This document shows positions 1 to 5,601 of a stretch of DNA of 5,601 bases, piece after piece. The position numbers and the translations under genes were made by a program. The stretch's first letter is position 1; each line of letters begins with the position of its first letter. Source of the DNA: Acidobacteriota bacterium (GTDB taxonomy: Bacteria; Acidobacteriota; Thermoanaerobaculia; Multivoradales; JAHEKO01); assembly GCA_029863825.1 (NCBI GenBank), contig JAOTUP010000159.1, forward strand, positions 1 through 5,601, in the 5' to 3' direction. Under the pieces are notes generated by a model. It saw nothing but the letters and a program-made list of their open reading frames with translations. It was not told the DNA's origin and did no database searches.

Positions 1-848
1 CGCAGCCGCATAACACCGAGACCGCTCTGCTGGTTGTCGCAAATCCCCATGCACTGCACACGCCTCGACTGCTCGAGGCAGCCGAGAGTGGATACCGGTT
101 CGCTATCTGCGAGAAGCCAGCGGCGGTCGATCTCGATCAGCTCGAGGCACTCGAGGGACTGCCGGTCGCGACCTGGATCTGCCACGGATATCGTCTTCTC
201 TGGGGACCGCAGGAGCTGAAGGCGGCGATCGAAGCCGGCCGCTTCGGCAAGCTCATCTCGATCGAAGGACGCTACTGGCAATCGAGCGCGACGCGAAGAC
301 CGGCGCGCGCGTCCTGGAAGGACTCCGCTGAGCTCGGCGGGCGATTCGACGTGCTGCTCGACCTGGCGACACATTGGGCGGATCTCGTGACCCACATCTA
401 CGGACGCCTGCCGGAGAAGACGTCGGTCCGCAGACGGTTCGTCAATGCTGCCTCCCCGCACCGTGACACGCATCTCCACCTGACGATGGAGTTTGGTGAT
501 GTGGTGAGCTTCGGCTCGGTATCGAAGACGGTCCACGGCGCCGGCAACACGTTGGAGTTGGTGATTCTCGGCGAGAGCACCTCGGCGAGCTGGTCATTCT
601 CGAACCCGGACATCATCACCTGGGGCGAGGGAGCAACGCGCTCGACACAGGTTCGCAGCGCTGCCGAGCTTCCCGCACGCCCGGCGCCATTCCACGGTCT
701 TGGGTGGATGGAGGGCTACGGGAGGATCGTCGAGGAGGTCGTGCAGCAGGTTCGCGGCCGGCGAACCGCCGAAGCCCCGACGCTCGACGATCACCGCCGC
801 GTTTTGAGGTGCCTTCTCGAGGCGGCCGATCGCGAGTCCGACGGCTAG
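1..848 (+). CDS. Gfo/Idh/MocA family oxidoreductase, 3' part (5' end outside window)
   Basis: This is the C-terminal 281 residues of a probable NAD(P)-dependent sugar or cyclitol dehydrogenase; the codon phase starts at base 3 and the TAG stop is at 846-848. The visible protein opens in the late Rossmann fold, at a strand and helix reading ALLVVANPHALHTPRLLEAA. The family hallmark CEKP follows (visible residues 36-39, bases 108-119), with the Lys at bases 114-116. A segment reading DLATHWADL (residues 120-128) matches the D-x3-H-x2-D active-site region of the C-terminal domain. Family members usually have about 330-380 residues, so roughly 60-70 N-terminal residues, including the GxGxxG dinucleotide site, should lie upstream. 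The substrate cannot be told from this fragment; typical ones are inositols, hexoses, amino sugars or glycosidic sugars. About 130 bases separate it from the next gene, which shows no functional link. The family call is firm and the exact reaction is unknown. Confidence 0.88.
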   Translation, partial: QPHNTETALLVVANPHALHTPRLLEAAESGYRFAICEKPAAVDLDQLEALEGLPVATWICHGYRLLWGPQELKAAIEAGRFGKLISIEGRYWQSSATRRPARASWKDSAELGGRFDVLLDLATHWADLVTHIYGRLPEKTSVRRRFVNAASPHRDTHLHLTMEFGDVVSFGSVSKTVHGAGNTLELVILGESTSASWSFSNPDIITWGEGATRSTQVRSAAELPARPAPFHGLGWMEGYGRIVEEVVQQVRGRRTAEAPTLDDHRRVLRCLLEAADRESDG

Positions 849-909
849 CTCGGGGCCCGGCGAATCCAGTCTCTCGAGCCAGGAGCGCCTCTCCGGACCT
901 ACGCTTCGG

Positions 910-918
910 TGCTACGCT
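910..918 (+). promoter_or_regulatory. Possible extended -10 promoter element
   Basis: TGCTACGCT fits the extended -10 pattern TGnTAnnnT of housekeeping-sigma promoters. It lies in the gap of about 130 bases before the VWFA-related gene and about 60 bases upstream of that gene's ATG. No good -35 hexamer is seen 16-18 bases upstream (the region reads TCTCCG), so the call rests on one short motif and position only. The rest of the 849-980 gap shows no terminator hairpin with a T-run. Confidence 0.22.
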
Positions 919-980
919 AACTCGTCCCTCCGCCCGTCTCTTCCGAGGGCCACCTCCCGATTCAAAGAAGGGCCGCTTCG

Positions 981-2816
981 ATGCAAGAACCTCGAAACAA
1001 CCGGACTCGCAGACCGGGAGCGCTTCTCCTGAGCGCAGTGCTGGCAACGTCTCTGACGCCGGGTCTCGCCCAGACAGCTCCTCAAACCACGTTTTCAGAA
1101 ACCGTCGACGTGGATCTGGTCAACGTCGAAGTCTGGGTGACCGATTCGAACGGCAGACCCGTCCCCGGGCTCTCTAAAGAAGCCTTCTCGGTCGTCCACG
1201 ACGGAGCGCCGGTCGCGATCAGCCACTTCTCCGAGATGAGAGAGGGCGTTCCGCAGCAGCTCGCGGAGCCGACCACTCCGGTCGAGCAAGCGCCGCAGGC
1301 TTCAGAGCTGGCCTCGGAACGCCATCTCGTCGTCCTCTTCGACCTCTTTCGCCTGACTCCAGCAAGCCAGAAGCGCCTGGTCCGCGACCTGCGCGCGTTC
1401 ATGAGCTCCGGGAAATTCCCCGCCGAGCACACGCTCCTGCTCAGGCTGGAGAACGCACTCGCCGTCGCTGCCCCGTTCGGTTCCACTGCCGACGAGGTGG
1501 ACGAAGCTTTCGAGATGCTCGAGAAAAGCGAGTCGTCGGCTGTCGATCTCGCCGCCGACCACCGCCAGGTCCTCGGCTCACTCCAGGATCTATGGACCGA
1601 CCTCAACCGGCCGAGTAGCAGCGCGAGCATCCGAAGCATCGTCGGACAGGTCACCGGACCGACAGCCAGTCAGGGTTCGGCGGGAACGTCCGGCACCGAA
1701 CCGGGCGCGCCGGGCTCGGCGGGAGCATTCTCCGGTCTGGCCTGTGAAGACTTCGTCGACCGCGCCGAGCCGATTCTCGTACGCTGGTCGGAGAAGGAGC
1801 GCACCGACACGATCGCCACGCTGGACCGGCTGACCGACGCCGCGTCGTTTCTCTCGGGCCTCGACGGTCCAAAGACTCTCGTCTATGTCAGCGACGGCCT
1901 CGGTCTCGCCCCGGGCGTCGCCGCCACCGACTTCGTGCGCGGCGTGTGCCCGGGGTATCAGACCGACCTGGAGATCGACACGCTGTCGGCCGAGATCAGC
2001 GAGTCGTTTTATCATCTGGCGCGACAAATGAGCTCCAACCGGATCACCGTCTACGCGCTTCAGAGCTCTGATCTCGGCGGCGACCTGGGTGGAGGGGCCG
2101 GGCAGAACTCGGCCGACAGACGAGGAACCCGAAGCTTCAGGCGGAGTCTGGACACGAACGCGCGACGAGGGCTCACGCTTCTTGCCGAGCAAACGGGCGG
2201 CCGCGCGATATTCGGCAGCAAAGATCACCACGAGGCGATGCGCACGATCGCCGAGGAGATGGGGAGCCATTACTCGCTTGCCTACCCTCCGCCAGCGGCC
2301 GGCGCTGGGCCGGACCACGAGGTCTCGGTTCGGCTCTCCGATCCATCTCTCGAGGTTCGGTACCGCCGAAGCTACAGCGACAAGACGCCCGAACAGTGGC
2401 TGGCCGAGAGGCTGGAAAGCGCGCTGTACTTGGGGATGGTGTCGAACCCGCTCTCCGTGCGGCTCGGCGCCGGTAACATTGCGCCAGGAGACGAGAACCT
2501 CTTTTCTCTCCCCCTCCATGTCATGGTGCCGGTCGACCGCCTCGCCTTCGCCGAGCGAAGCGGACGGCCGATGGCGCAGCTCCAGATTCGGGTCATGGCG
2601 CTCAACGCCGGGAGTCGGACGCTGGTCATCAAGAACCGCCCGATGCTTCTGCCTCGCCCGGGAGCGGCATCGGGCGAGATGTTCGACCTCAAGCTCGATC
2701 TCGAGCTCGAAGAAGGCAGGCAGATGGTCGCAGTCGGTGTTCGCGACCAGACCAGCGGCGAAGCGTCATTCGTCTCGACGACGATCCAGGTTGGGTCCGC
2801 GGATTCCGACTCCTGA
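981..2816 (+). CDS. Secreted VWFA-related (acidobacterial type) protein
   Basis: This 611-residue protein is predicted to be exported. It has a basic N-terminus (RNNRTRR), a hydrophobic stretch at 13-28 and a likely signal peptidase site after GLA (residue 30). Residues about 38-84 form the N-terminal beta region typical of the VWFA-related acidobacterial family, reading VDLVNVEVWVTDSNGRPVPGL and then F-S-V-x-x-D-G. A von Willebrand A-like fold follows: strand HLVVLFD (115-121), strand KTLVYVSDG (298-306) and strand ITVYAL (355-360). LLAEQTGGRAIFGS (400-413) and the SHYSLAYPP to RYRRSY stretch (429-465) close the domain as in relatives. Residues about 480-611 look like a further beta-rich domain. 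A Gly/Ser/Ala-rich linker lies at about 225-251. Only two cysteines are present (255 and 323), which could form a disulfide. The start is supported by AAAGAAGGG at 964-972, 8 bases before the ATG. Family members have no settled role; protein interaction in the periplasm or at the cell surface is inferred. Confidence 0.88.
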   Translation: MQEPRNNRTRRPGALLLSAVLATSLTPGLAQTAPQTTFSETVDVDLVNVEVWVTDSNGRPVPGLSKEAFSVVHDGAPVAISHFSEMREGVPQQLAEPTTPVEQAPQASELASERHLVVLFDLFRLTPASQKRLVRDLRAFMSSGKFPAEHTLLLRLENALAVAAPFGSTADEVDEAFEMLEKSESSAVDLAADHRQVLGSLQDLWTDLNRPSSSASIRSIVGQVTGPTASQGSAGTSGTEPGAPGSAGAFSGLACEDFVDRAEPILVRWSEKERTDTIATLDRLTDAASFLSGLDGPKTLVYVSDGLGLAPGVAATDFVRGVCPGYQTDLEIDTLSAEISESFYHLARQMSSNRITVYALQSSDLGGDLGGGAGQNSADRRGTRSFRRSLDTNARRGLTLLAEQTGGRAIFGSKDHHEAMRTIAEEMGSHYSLAYPPPAAGAGPDHEVSVRLSDPSLEVRYRRSYSDKTPEQWLAERLESALYLGMVSNPLSVRLGAGNIAPGDENLFSLPLHVMVPVDRLAFAERSGRPMAQLQIRVMALNAGSRTLVIKNRPMLLPRPGAASGEMFDLKLDLELEEGRQMVAVGVRDQTSGEASFVSTTIQVGSADSDS

Positions 2817-2842
2817 GTCGCGGTCCCGCAACCGCTCTTGGG

Positions 2843-2848
2843 TATGAT
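2843..2848 (+). promoter_or_regulatory. Possible -10 box (TATGAT) for the downstream glucan-utilisation genes
   Basis: TATGAT differs from the consensus TATAAT at one base and lies in the noncoding gap between the VWFA-related gene and the small secreted protein, about 38 bases before the preferred ATG at 2886. No recognisable -35 hexamer sits 16-18 bases upstream (the region reads GCGGTC), and no extended -10 TG is present. If real, transcription would begin near 2855 and run through the four following genes. The position inside a short gap makes it plausible but not strong. Confidence 0.28.
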
Positions 2849-2885
2849 CGGGCGTCCGCTCCGGAACGGAAGTGACTTTCTGTCG

Positions 2886-3395
2886 ATGGGATCCATGCCG
2901 GTGCAGCCTTACCTGATGCCTGCGGCGATCTTTCTGTTCGCTGGCTTCTCCCTCCCTCCCGCGCCGCTCTCGGCGTCCGAGATCGGAGCCACCCATCTCG
3001 TCTACGAGAAGGCGGTCAAGATGAAGAAAGCAGACGTGACGCTCCTTCTCTCCTTTGCCGACCAGTCGAGGCCGTCCGACACGCTACTTAGGCCACGAGC
3101 GCTGAACTGCCTGGTGATCGCCCGCGGAAAGAGCGGTCCCCTGCCTGCGAAGGGCAAGCTCGTGCTGCAGGTTCTCGGTTCGCGCCTGTCGGCCCCGTGG
3201 GAGAGCCGGGCGGTCTCGGCGACCGCGGAAGACGGCGCGGCCTCTTTCAACGCCGACGACATTCTGGGTCTTGTCGACGAGGCGACCGCTGACGGTGCGA
3301 ACCCGGAGCTGTTCCGAATTCGATTCGACGGCGGCAAGGGAAAGAAGGTCAGCTCGCTGACGATGGACTGTCTGCACGAGGACGGCGAGGCATGA
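2886..3395 (+). CDS. Small secreted protein of unknown family, homologous to the C-terminal domain of the adjacent GH16 enzyme
   Basis: This 169-residue protein matches no family I recognise. Residues 1-30 look like a signal peptide: hydrophobic MPAAIFLFAGF, then PPAPLSA with a likely cleavage after residue 30. The mature part (31-169) is essentially one domain. Residues 37-163 align with 293-420 of the GH16 protein encoded next, with about 50 identities in 127 and one single-residue gap. Shared landmarks are KAVKMKK (42-48), AKGKL (88-92), F-x-A-D near 121-124, a D-G-x2-G-K-K-V motif (148-155), and cysteines 75 and 162, which could form a disulfide. I chose ATG 2886 because it begins the signal peptide. 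The alternatives TTG 2838 and ATG 2844 are in frame but overlap a promoter-like box and add a polar, basic leader. ATG 2895 is also possible. A GGAAG at 2868-2872 is a rather distant ribosome site (13 bases). The stop overlaps the next start as ATGA, implying translational coupling to the glucanase. A carbohydrate-binding or surface-binding accessory role is inferred only. Confidence 0.8.
   Translation: MGSMPVQPYLMPAAIFLFAGFSLPPAPLSASEIGATHLVYEKAVKMKKADVTLLLSFADQSRPSDTLLRPRALNCLVIARGKSGPLPAKGKLVLQVLGSRLSAPWESRAVSATAEDGAASFNADDILGLVDEATADGANPELFRIRFDGGKGKKVSSLTMDCLHEDGEA
2994..3374 (+). repeat. Diverged paralogous domain, copy 1 (stand-alone)
   Basis: This stretch codes for residues 37-163 of the small secreted protein. 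At protein level it is a diverged duplicate of bases 4268-4651 (about 39% identity, counted by hand). The DNA has drifted much further, with runs such as AAGATGAA being the clearest remnants, so the duplication is old or the copies were acquired separately. Confidence 0.8.
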
Positions 3396-4666
3396 GGAGA
3401 GAGCGCAGAGCGCCAGCTGCCACCGTCACCTTGCTCTGGCTGACGCTGCTGGTGATCGCGGGCCGGACGAGCGCCGATGCAGAGTGCGACCGCATCGGAC
3501 AGTGCGAGCTGGTGTGGTCCGACGAGTTCGAGGGAACGCGGGTCGACGAGAGCAAGTGGGAGATTCAGACGGGCACCGGTACCGACTACGGTCTCCCTGC
3601 TGGTTGGGGAAACAACGAGCTCGAGTACTACCAGGAGAACAACGCCACCGTCGCCGACGGTCTTCTGACCATCACGGCGAGGAGGGAATCGGTCTCGGGT
3701 TACGACTTCACGTCGGCACGCCTGCGCACGCTCGGCTCAGGCGACTGGACATTCGGCCGCATGGAGATGCGCGCCAGAATGCCCGTCGGACGTGGCCTGT
3801 GGCCTGCATTCTGGATGTTGCCGTCGGACCCGTCGATATACGGCAGTTGGGCCGCGAGCGGCGAGATCGACATCATGGAGTACGTGGGGAGTGATCCCGA
3901 GCGGATCGTGGGCACCATCCACTACGGCTCGCCATGGCCGAACAACGTCTTTTCGTCGAGTGAGTATCAACTGGCGGACGGCTCGTTCGACCAGAGCTTC
4001 CATGTCTTTGCCGTCGAGTGGGAACCTGGCGAGATCCGCTGGTACGTGGATGGGATCCACTACGGCACCAAGACGGAGTGGTTCTCGAGCGGCGGTCCGT
4101 ATCCGGCCCCGTTCGACGTCGAGTTTCACATCGTCTTGAATCTCGCGGTCGGCGGCAACCTCCCGGGGGCTCCGGACAGCACGACGTCGTTCCCACAGCA
4201 GCTTGTCGTCGATTACGTCCGTGTGTATCAAAGCGCGGCGAAGAAGGGAACTCAGGCTTCGACCGCCAGCGTGCTCTTCGACAAAGCAGTGAAGATGAAA
4301 AAGATCGATGCGGCACTGTGGACAGGTTTCCGGAATCGGGCGAGAAAAGAGGACGGCGTGCAGGACCCTCGCCGCCTATCGTGCTCCGTCCGAGCTCAGG
4401 GGCGTACGTCCGCAGTGGCGGCGAAGGGGAAGCTTGGACTGACACTCATCGGCGGGCGCAGCGGCCGAGTGTGGACGAGCGCCACTATCCAGACCTCACT
4501 GGATAATCGAGGCAACGCCGACTTCGCGGCGGATGAAGTGCGGCAGCTCATCGATGCTGCCAGGCAGGATGCCGCCACGATCGAGCGAATCCGGGTCGCT
4601 TACGACGGCGCCGGCGGGAAGAAAGTCACGCGTCTCGATCTCGACTGCTGGCAGCAACCGGACTAG
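3392..4666 (+). CDS. Secreted glycoside hydrolase family 16 (laminarinase-like endo-beta-glucanase) with extra C-terminal domain
   Basis: This 424-residue enzyme is predicted to hydrolyse internal bonds of beta-1,3 or mixed beta-1,3/1,4 glucans outside the cytoplasm, with retention of configuration. A signal peptide fits residues 1-30 (basic MRRERR, hydrophobic 11-23, then TSADA). The GH16 domain spans about 38-281. It opens with LVWSDEFEGT and WGNNELEYY (72-80), carries FGRMEMRARMP and GLWPAFWMLP (135-144), and ends with VDYVRVYQ (273-280). The catalytic motif is EIDIME: Glu158 nucleophile, Asp160, Glu163 acid/base, all intact. The methionine in the motif is the bulged form usual for laminarinases. 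Residues about 293-420 form a separate domain homologous to the protein encoded just upstream, joined by a short polar linker (281-290). Cys331 and Cys419 match that protein's cysteines; Cys32 and Cys38 may also pair. The start overlaps the previous stop as ATGA, with GAGGA at 3378-3382 as ribosome site. Exact glucan specificity is not readable; other GH16 activities such as agarase or carrageenase are less likely from the motifs. Confidence 0.93.
   Translation: MRRERRAPAATVTLLWLTLLVIAGRTSADAECDRIGQCELVWSDEFEGTRVDESKWEIQTGTGTDYGLPAGWGNNELEYYQENNATVADGLLTITARRESVSGYDFTSARLRTLGSGDWTFGRMEMRARMPVGRGLWPAFWMLPSDPSIYGSWAASGEIDIMEYVGSDPERIVGTIHYGSPWPNNVFSSSEYQLADGSFDQSFHVFAVEWEPGEIRWYVDGIHYGTKTEWFSSGGPYPAPFDVEFHIVLNLAVGGNLPGAPDSTTSFPQQLVVDYVRVYQSAAKKGTQASTASVLFDKAVKMKKIDAALWTGFRNRARKEDGVQDPRRLSCSVRAQGRTSAVAAKGKLGLTLIGGRSGRVWTSATIQTSLDNRGNADFAADEVRQLIDAARQDAATIERIRVAYDGAGGKKVTRLDLDCWQQPD
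4268..4651 (+). repeat. Diverged paralogous domain, copy 2 (C-terminus of the GH16 enzyme)
   Basis: This stretch codes for residues 293-420 of the GH16 protein. It shares KAVKMKK, AKGKL, F-x-A-D, D-G-x2-G-K-K-V and two cysteines with the stand-alone copy at 2994-3374. The alignment needs only one inserted residue (in the DNRGN loop, about residue 372). No known carbohydrate-binding module, dockerin or sorting-signal motif is apparent in it. Confidence 0.8.
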
Positions 4667-4697
4667 ACGTTTGGGGGCGACGGCAAGGGGGAGTGAA

Positions 4698-5483
4698 ATG
4701 GCTGAAACGCAACAGGCGCTGGGTCTCGATATCGGCGGCACCGGCATCAAGGCGGCGGTAGTGGATGTGGGCAGGGGCGAGCTGGTCAGCGAGAGGGTGC
4801 GGATCAAGACGCCTCAGCCGTCCGTTCCGGAAGAGGTCCTCAAGATATGCGCCCGCCTGCAGAAAAAGCTCAAGTGGCAAGGGCCCGTCGGCTGCGGCTT
4901 TCCCGGTCTCATCAAGGACAATGTCGTCACCGATGCCCCGAACCTGGATCAATCCTGGGTCGGCCACGACATCGTGCAGGGACTCCGGAGTCATCTCCAA
5001 CAAGAGCGGATCGCGGTCCTCAACGACGCCGATGCTGCGGGCGTGGCGGAGATGACATTCGGTGCCGGAAAAGGCCGCAAGGGAACGGTAGTGCTTATTA
5101 CGCTCGGAACCGGAATCGGCACGGCCGTCTTCTACGACGGTGTTCTACTTCCGTTCACCGAGCTTGGTCACCTCGAAATGTACGGCAAGGACGCCGAGCT
5201 CAGCGCCTCGGAAGGCGCCCGCATTCGCGACGGCTTGAGCTGGAAGAAATGGGCGGCTCATCTCGATCACTATCTCTCGCGCCTGCAGTATCTGCTTGGC
5301 GTCGATCTCTTCATACTCGGAGGTGGCGGCAGCAAGAAGGCACATAAGTTCTTGCCGCATCTGAAAACCGTGGGCTCCAAGGTCATGACCGCCGAGATGG
5401 GCAATCTCGCCGGAATCGTCGGCGCGGCGATGCGCGGGGCGGAGTCGGCTGTTGTGCGCGGCGCCACCGGGGGCTTGCTGTAA
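4698..5483 (+). CDS. ppgK: Polyphosphate glucokinase (ROK family)
   Basis: This 261-residue cytoplasmic enzyme is predicted to phosphorylate glucose to glucose-6-phosphate using inorganic polyphosphate, often with ATP as an alternative donor. Its length is close to characterised polyphosphate glucokinases. The N-terminal phosphate-binding motif is LGLDIGGTGIKAAVVD (8-23). GCGFPG (65-70) follows, then LNDADAAGVAE (108-118) with the probable catalytic base Asp110. FGAGKG (121-126) and LITLGTGIGTAVFYDG (133-148) complete the nucleotide site. The stretch FTELGHLEMYGKDAE (153-167), with the E-x-G-H sugar-binding residues Glu155 and His158, is characteristic of this subgroup. The ROK zinc motif CxCGxxGC is absent, as expected for it. 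LFILGGGGSKK (204-214) is the C-terminal phosphate loop. The start is set by AAGGGGGAG at 4684-4692, 5 bases before ATG; an in-frame ATG at 4533 lies inside the GH16 gene and is rejected. It follows the glucanase by 31 bases, consistent with trapping glucose released from glucan. Confidence 0.93.
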   Translation: MAETQQALGLDIGGTGIKAAVVDVGRGELVSERVRIKTPQPSVPEEVLKICARLQKKLKWQGPVGCGFPGLIKDNVVTDAPNLDQSWVGHDIVQGLRSHLQQERIAVLNDADAAGVAEMTFGAGKGRKGTVVLITLGTGIGTAVFYDGVLLPFTELGHLEMYGKDAELSASEGARIRDGLSWKKWAAHLDHYLSRLQYLLGVDLFILGGGGSKKAHKFLPHLKTVGSKVMTAEMGNLAGIVGAAMRGAESAVVRGATGGLL

Positions 5484-5492
5484 GATCCCGAA

Positions 5493-5601
5493 ATGCTCGT
5501 CCAATTTGTTCTGCTCGATTGGATCTGGATCGGGCTCTTCATCGGCCTCATGGTCCTGTGCGGAGTGATCTTTTATCGCCTCGGCAAGCGGAGTGAAGCC
5601 G
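5493..5601 (+). CDS. Membrane protein N-terminus, probable sodium:solute symporter (3' end outside window)
   Basis: Only the first 36 codons are visible. They encode a short hydrophobic lead, then LDWIWIGLFIGLMVLCGVIFY, a transmembrane segment, followed by the basic RLGKRSEA. An N-terminal 'LDW' leading into a first helix and then a small basic loop is the usual opening of sodium:solute symporter (SSS) family proteins. The assignment is tentative because the family's diagnostic motifs lie further downstream. The ATG lies 9 bases after the glucokinase stop with no clear ribosome site in between, which suggests translational coupling within the same operon. An uptake role for glucose or a related sugar would complete the pathway from the secreted glucanase to the glucokinase, but this is inference from context. 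Confidence 0.55.
   Translation, partial: MLVQFVLLDWIWIGLFIGLMVLCGVIFYRLGKRSEA

Noticed and set aside
849..980. Intrinsic terminator after the oxidoreductase
   Set aside because: GGGCCC-type self-complementary bases occur near 853-860, but there is no stable longer stem followed by a T-run.
616..1047. Minus-strand open frame spanning the gap between the first two genes
   Set aside because: It is a low-complexity Arg/Ser/Pro-rich translation, overlaps two supported genes and has no family motif.
704..1177. Plus-strand open frame bridging the oxidoreductase end and the VWFA-related start
   Set aside because: It is Arg-rich and out of frame with both supported genes; the composition is that of a shifted reading frame.
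1651..1740. Gly/Ser/Ala-coding GC-rich stretch considered as a tandem repeat
   Set aside because: The short cggcgggaacg/cggcgggagca similarity is too brief and irregular; it is a flexible linker in a coding region.
1590..2519. 309-residue open frame on the minus strand, opposite the VWFA-related gene
   Set aside because: It is rich in Arg, Gly and Val without recognisable motifs and lies entirely opposite a well-supported gene. Long antisense open frames are expected in GC-rich coding DNA.
4533..4697. Longer N-terminus for the polyphosphate glucokinase starting at 4533
   Set aside because: The extension overlaps the GH16 3' end, has no family similarity, and the ATG at 4698 has a good ribosome site and places the phosphate-binding motif at the usual distance from the N-terminus.

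Overview
The window is GC-rich, and its genes are all on the + strand and closely packed. It looks like an Acidobacteriota genome or a close relative. The strongest clue is a secreted protein of the 'VWFA-related Acidobacterial domain' type. High GC, a secreted laminarinase-like enzyme and a predicted Na+-symporter fit a heterotrophic, possibly aquatic, polysaccharide degrader. The taxonomic call is an inference from one family plus composition.

Layout: (1) Bases 1-848 hold the 3' part of a Gfo/Idh/MocA-type NAD(P)-dependent oxidoreductase whose start lies outside the window. (2) A gap of about 130 bases with a weak promoter-like element leads to a 611-residue secreted VWFA-related protein (981-2816). 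(3) A gap of about 70 bases with a TATGAT box precedes a compact set of four genes. These are a small secreted protein of unknown family (2886-3395), a secreted GH16 endo-beta-glucanase (3392-4666) overlapping it by ATGA, a polyphosphate glucokinase (4698-5483), and the first 36 codons of a membrane protein resembling a sodium:solute symporter (5493 to the window end).

The last four genes make sense as a beta-glucan utilisation operon. GH16 would cut beta-1,3 (or mixed-linkage) glucan outside the cell, the symporter could bring in sugar, and the glucokinase would trap glucose as glucose-6-phosphate using polyphosphate and possibly ATP. The C-terminal ~128 residues of the GH16 enzyme and almost the whole mature small protein upstream are homologous to each other (about 39% identity by hand alignment, one single-residue gap, two shared cysteines). 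This is an unrecognised domain present both as an appendage to a glycanase and as a free, translationally coupled secreted protein. It is the most interesting observation in the window. I see no RNA genes, CRISPR arrays, insertion sequences or convincing intrinsic terminators.
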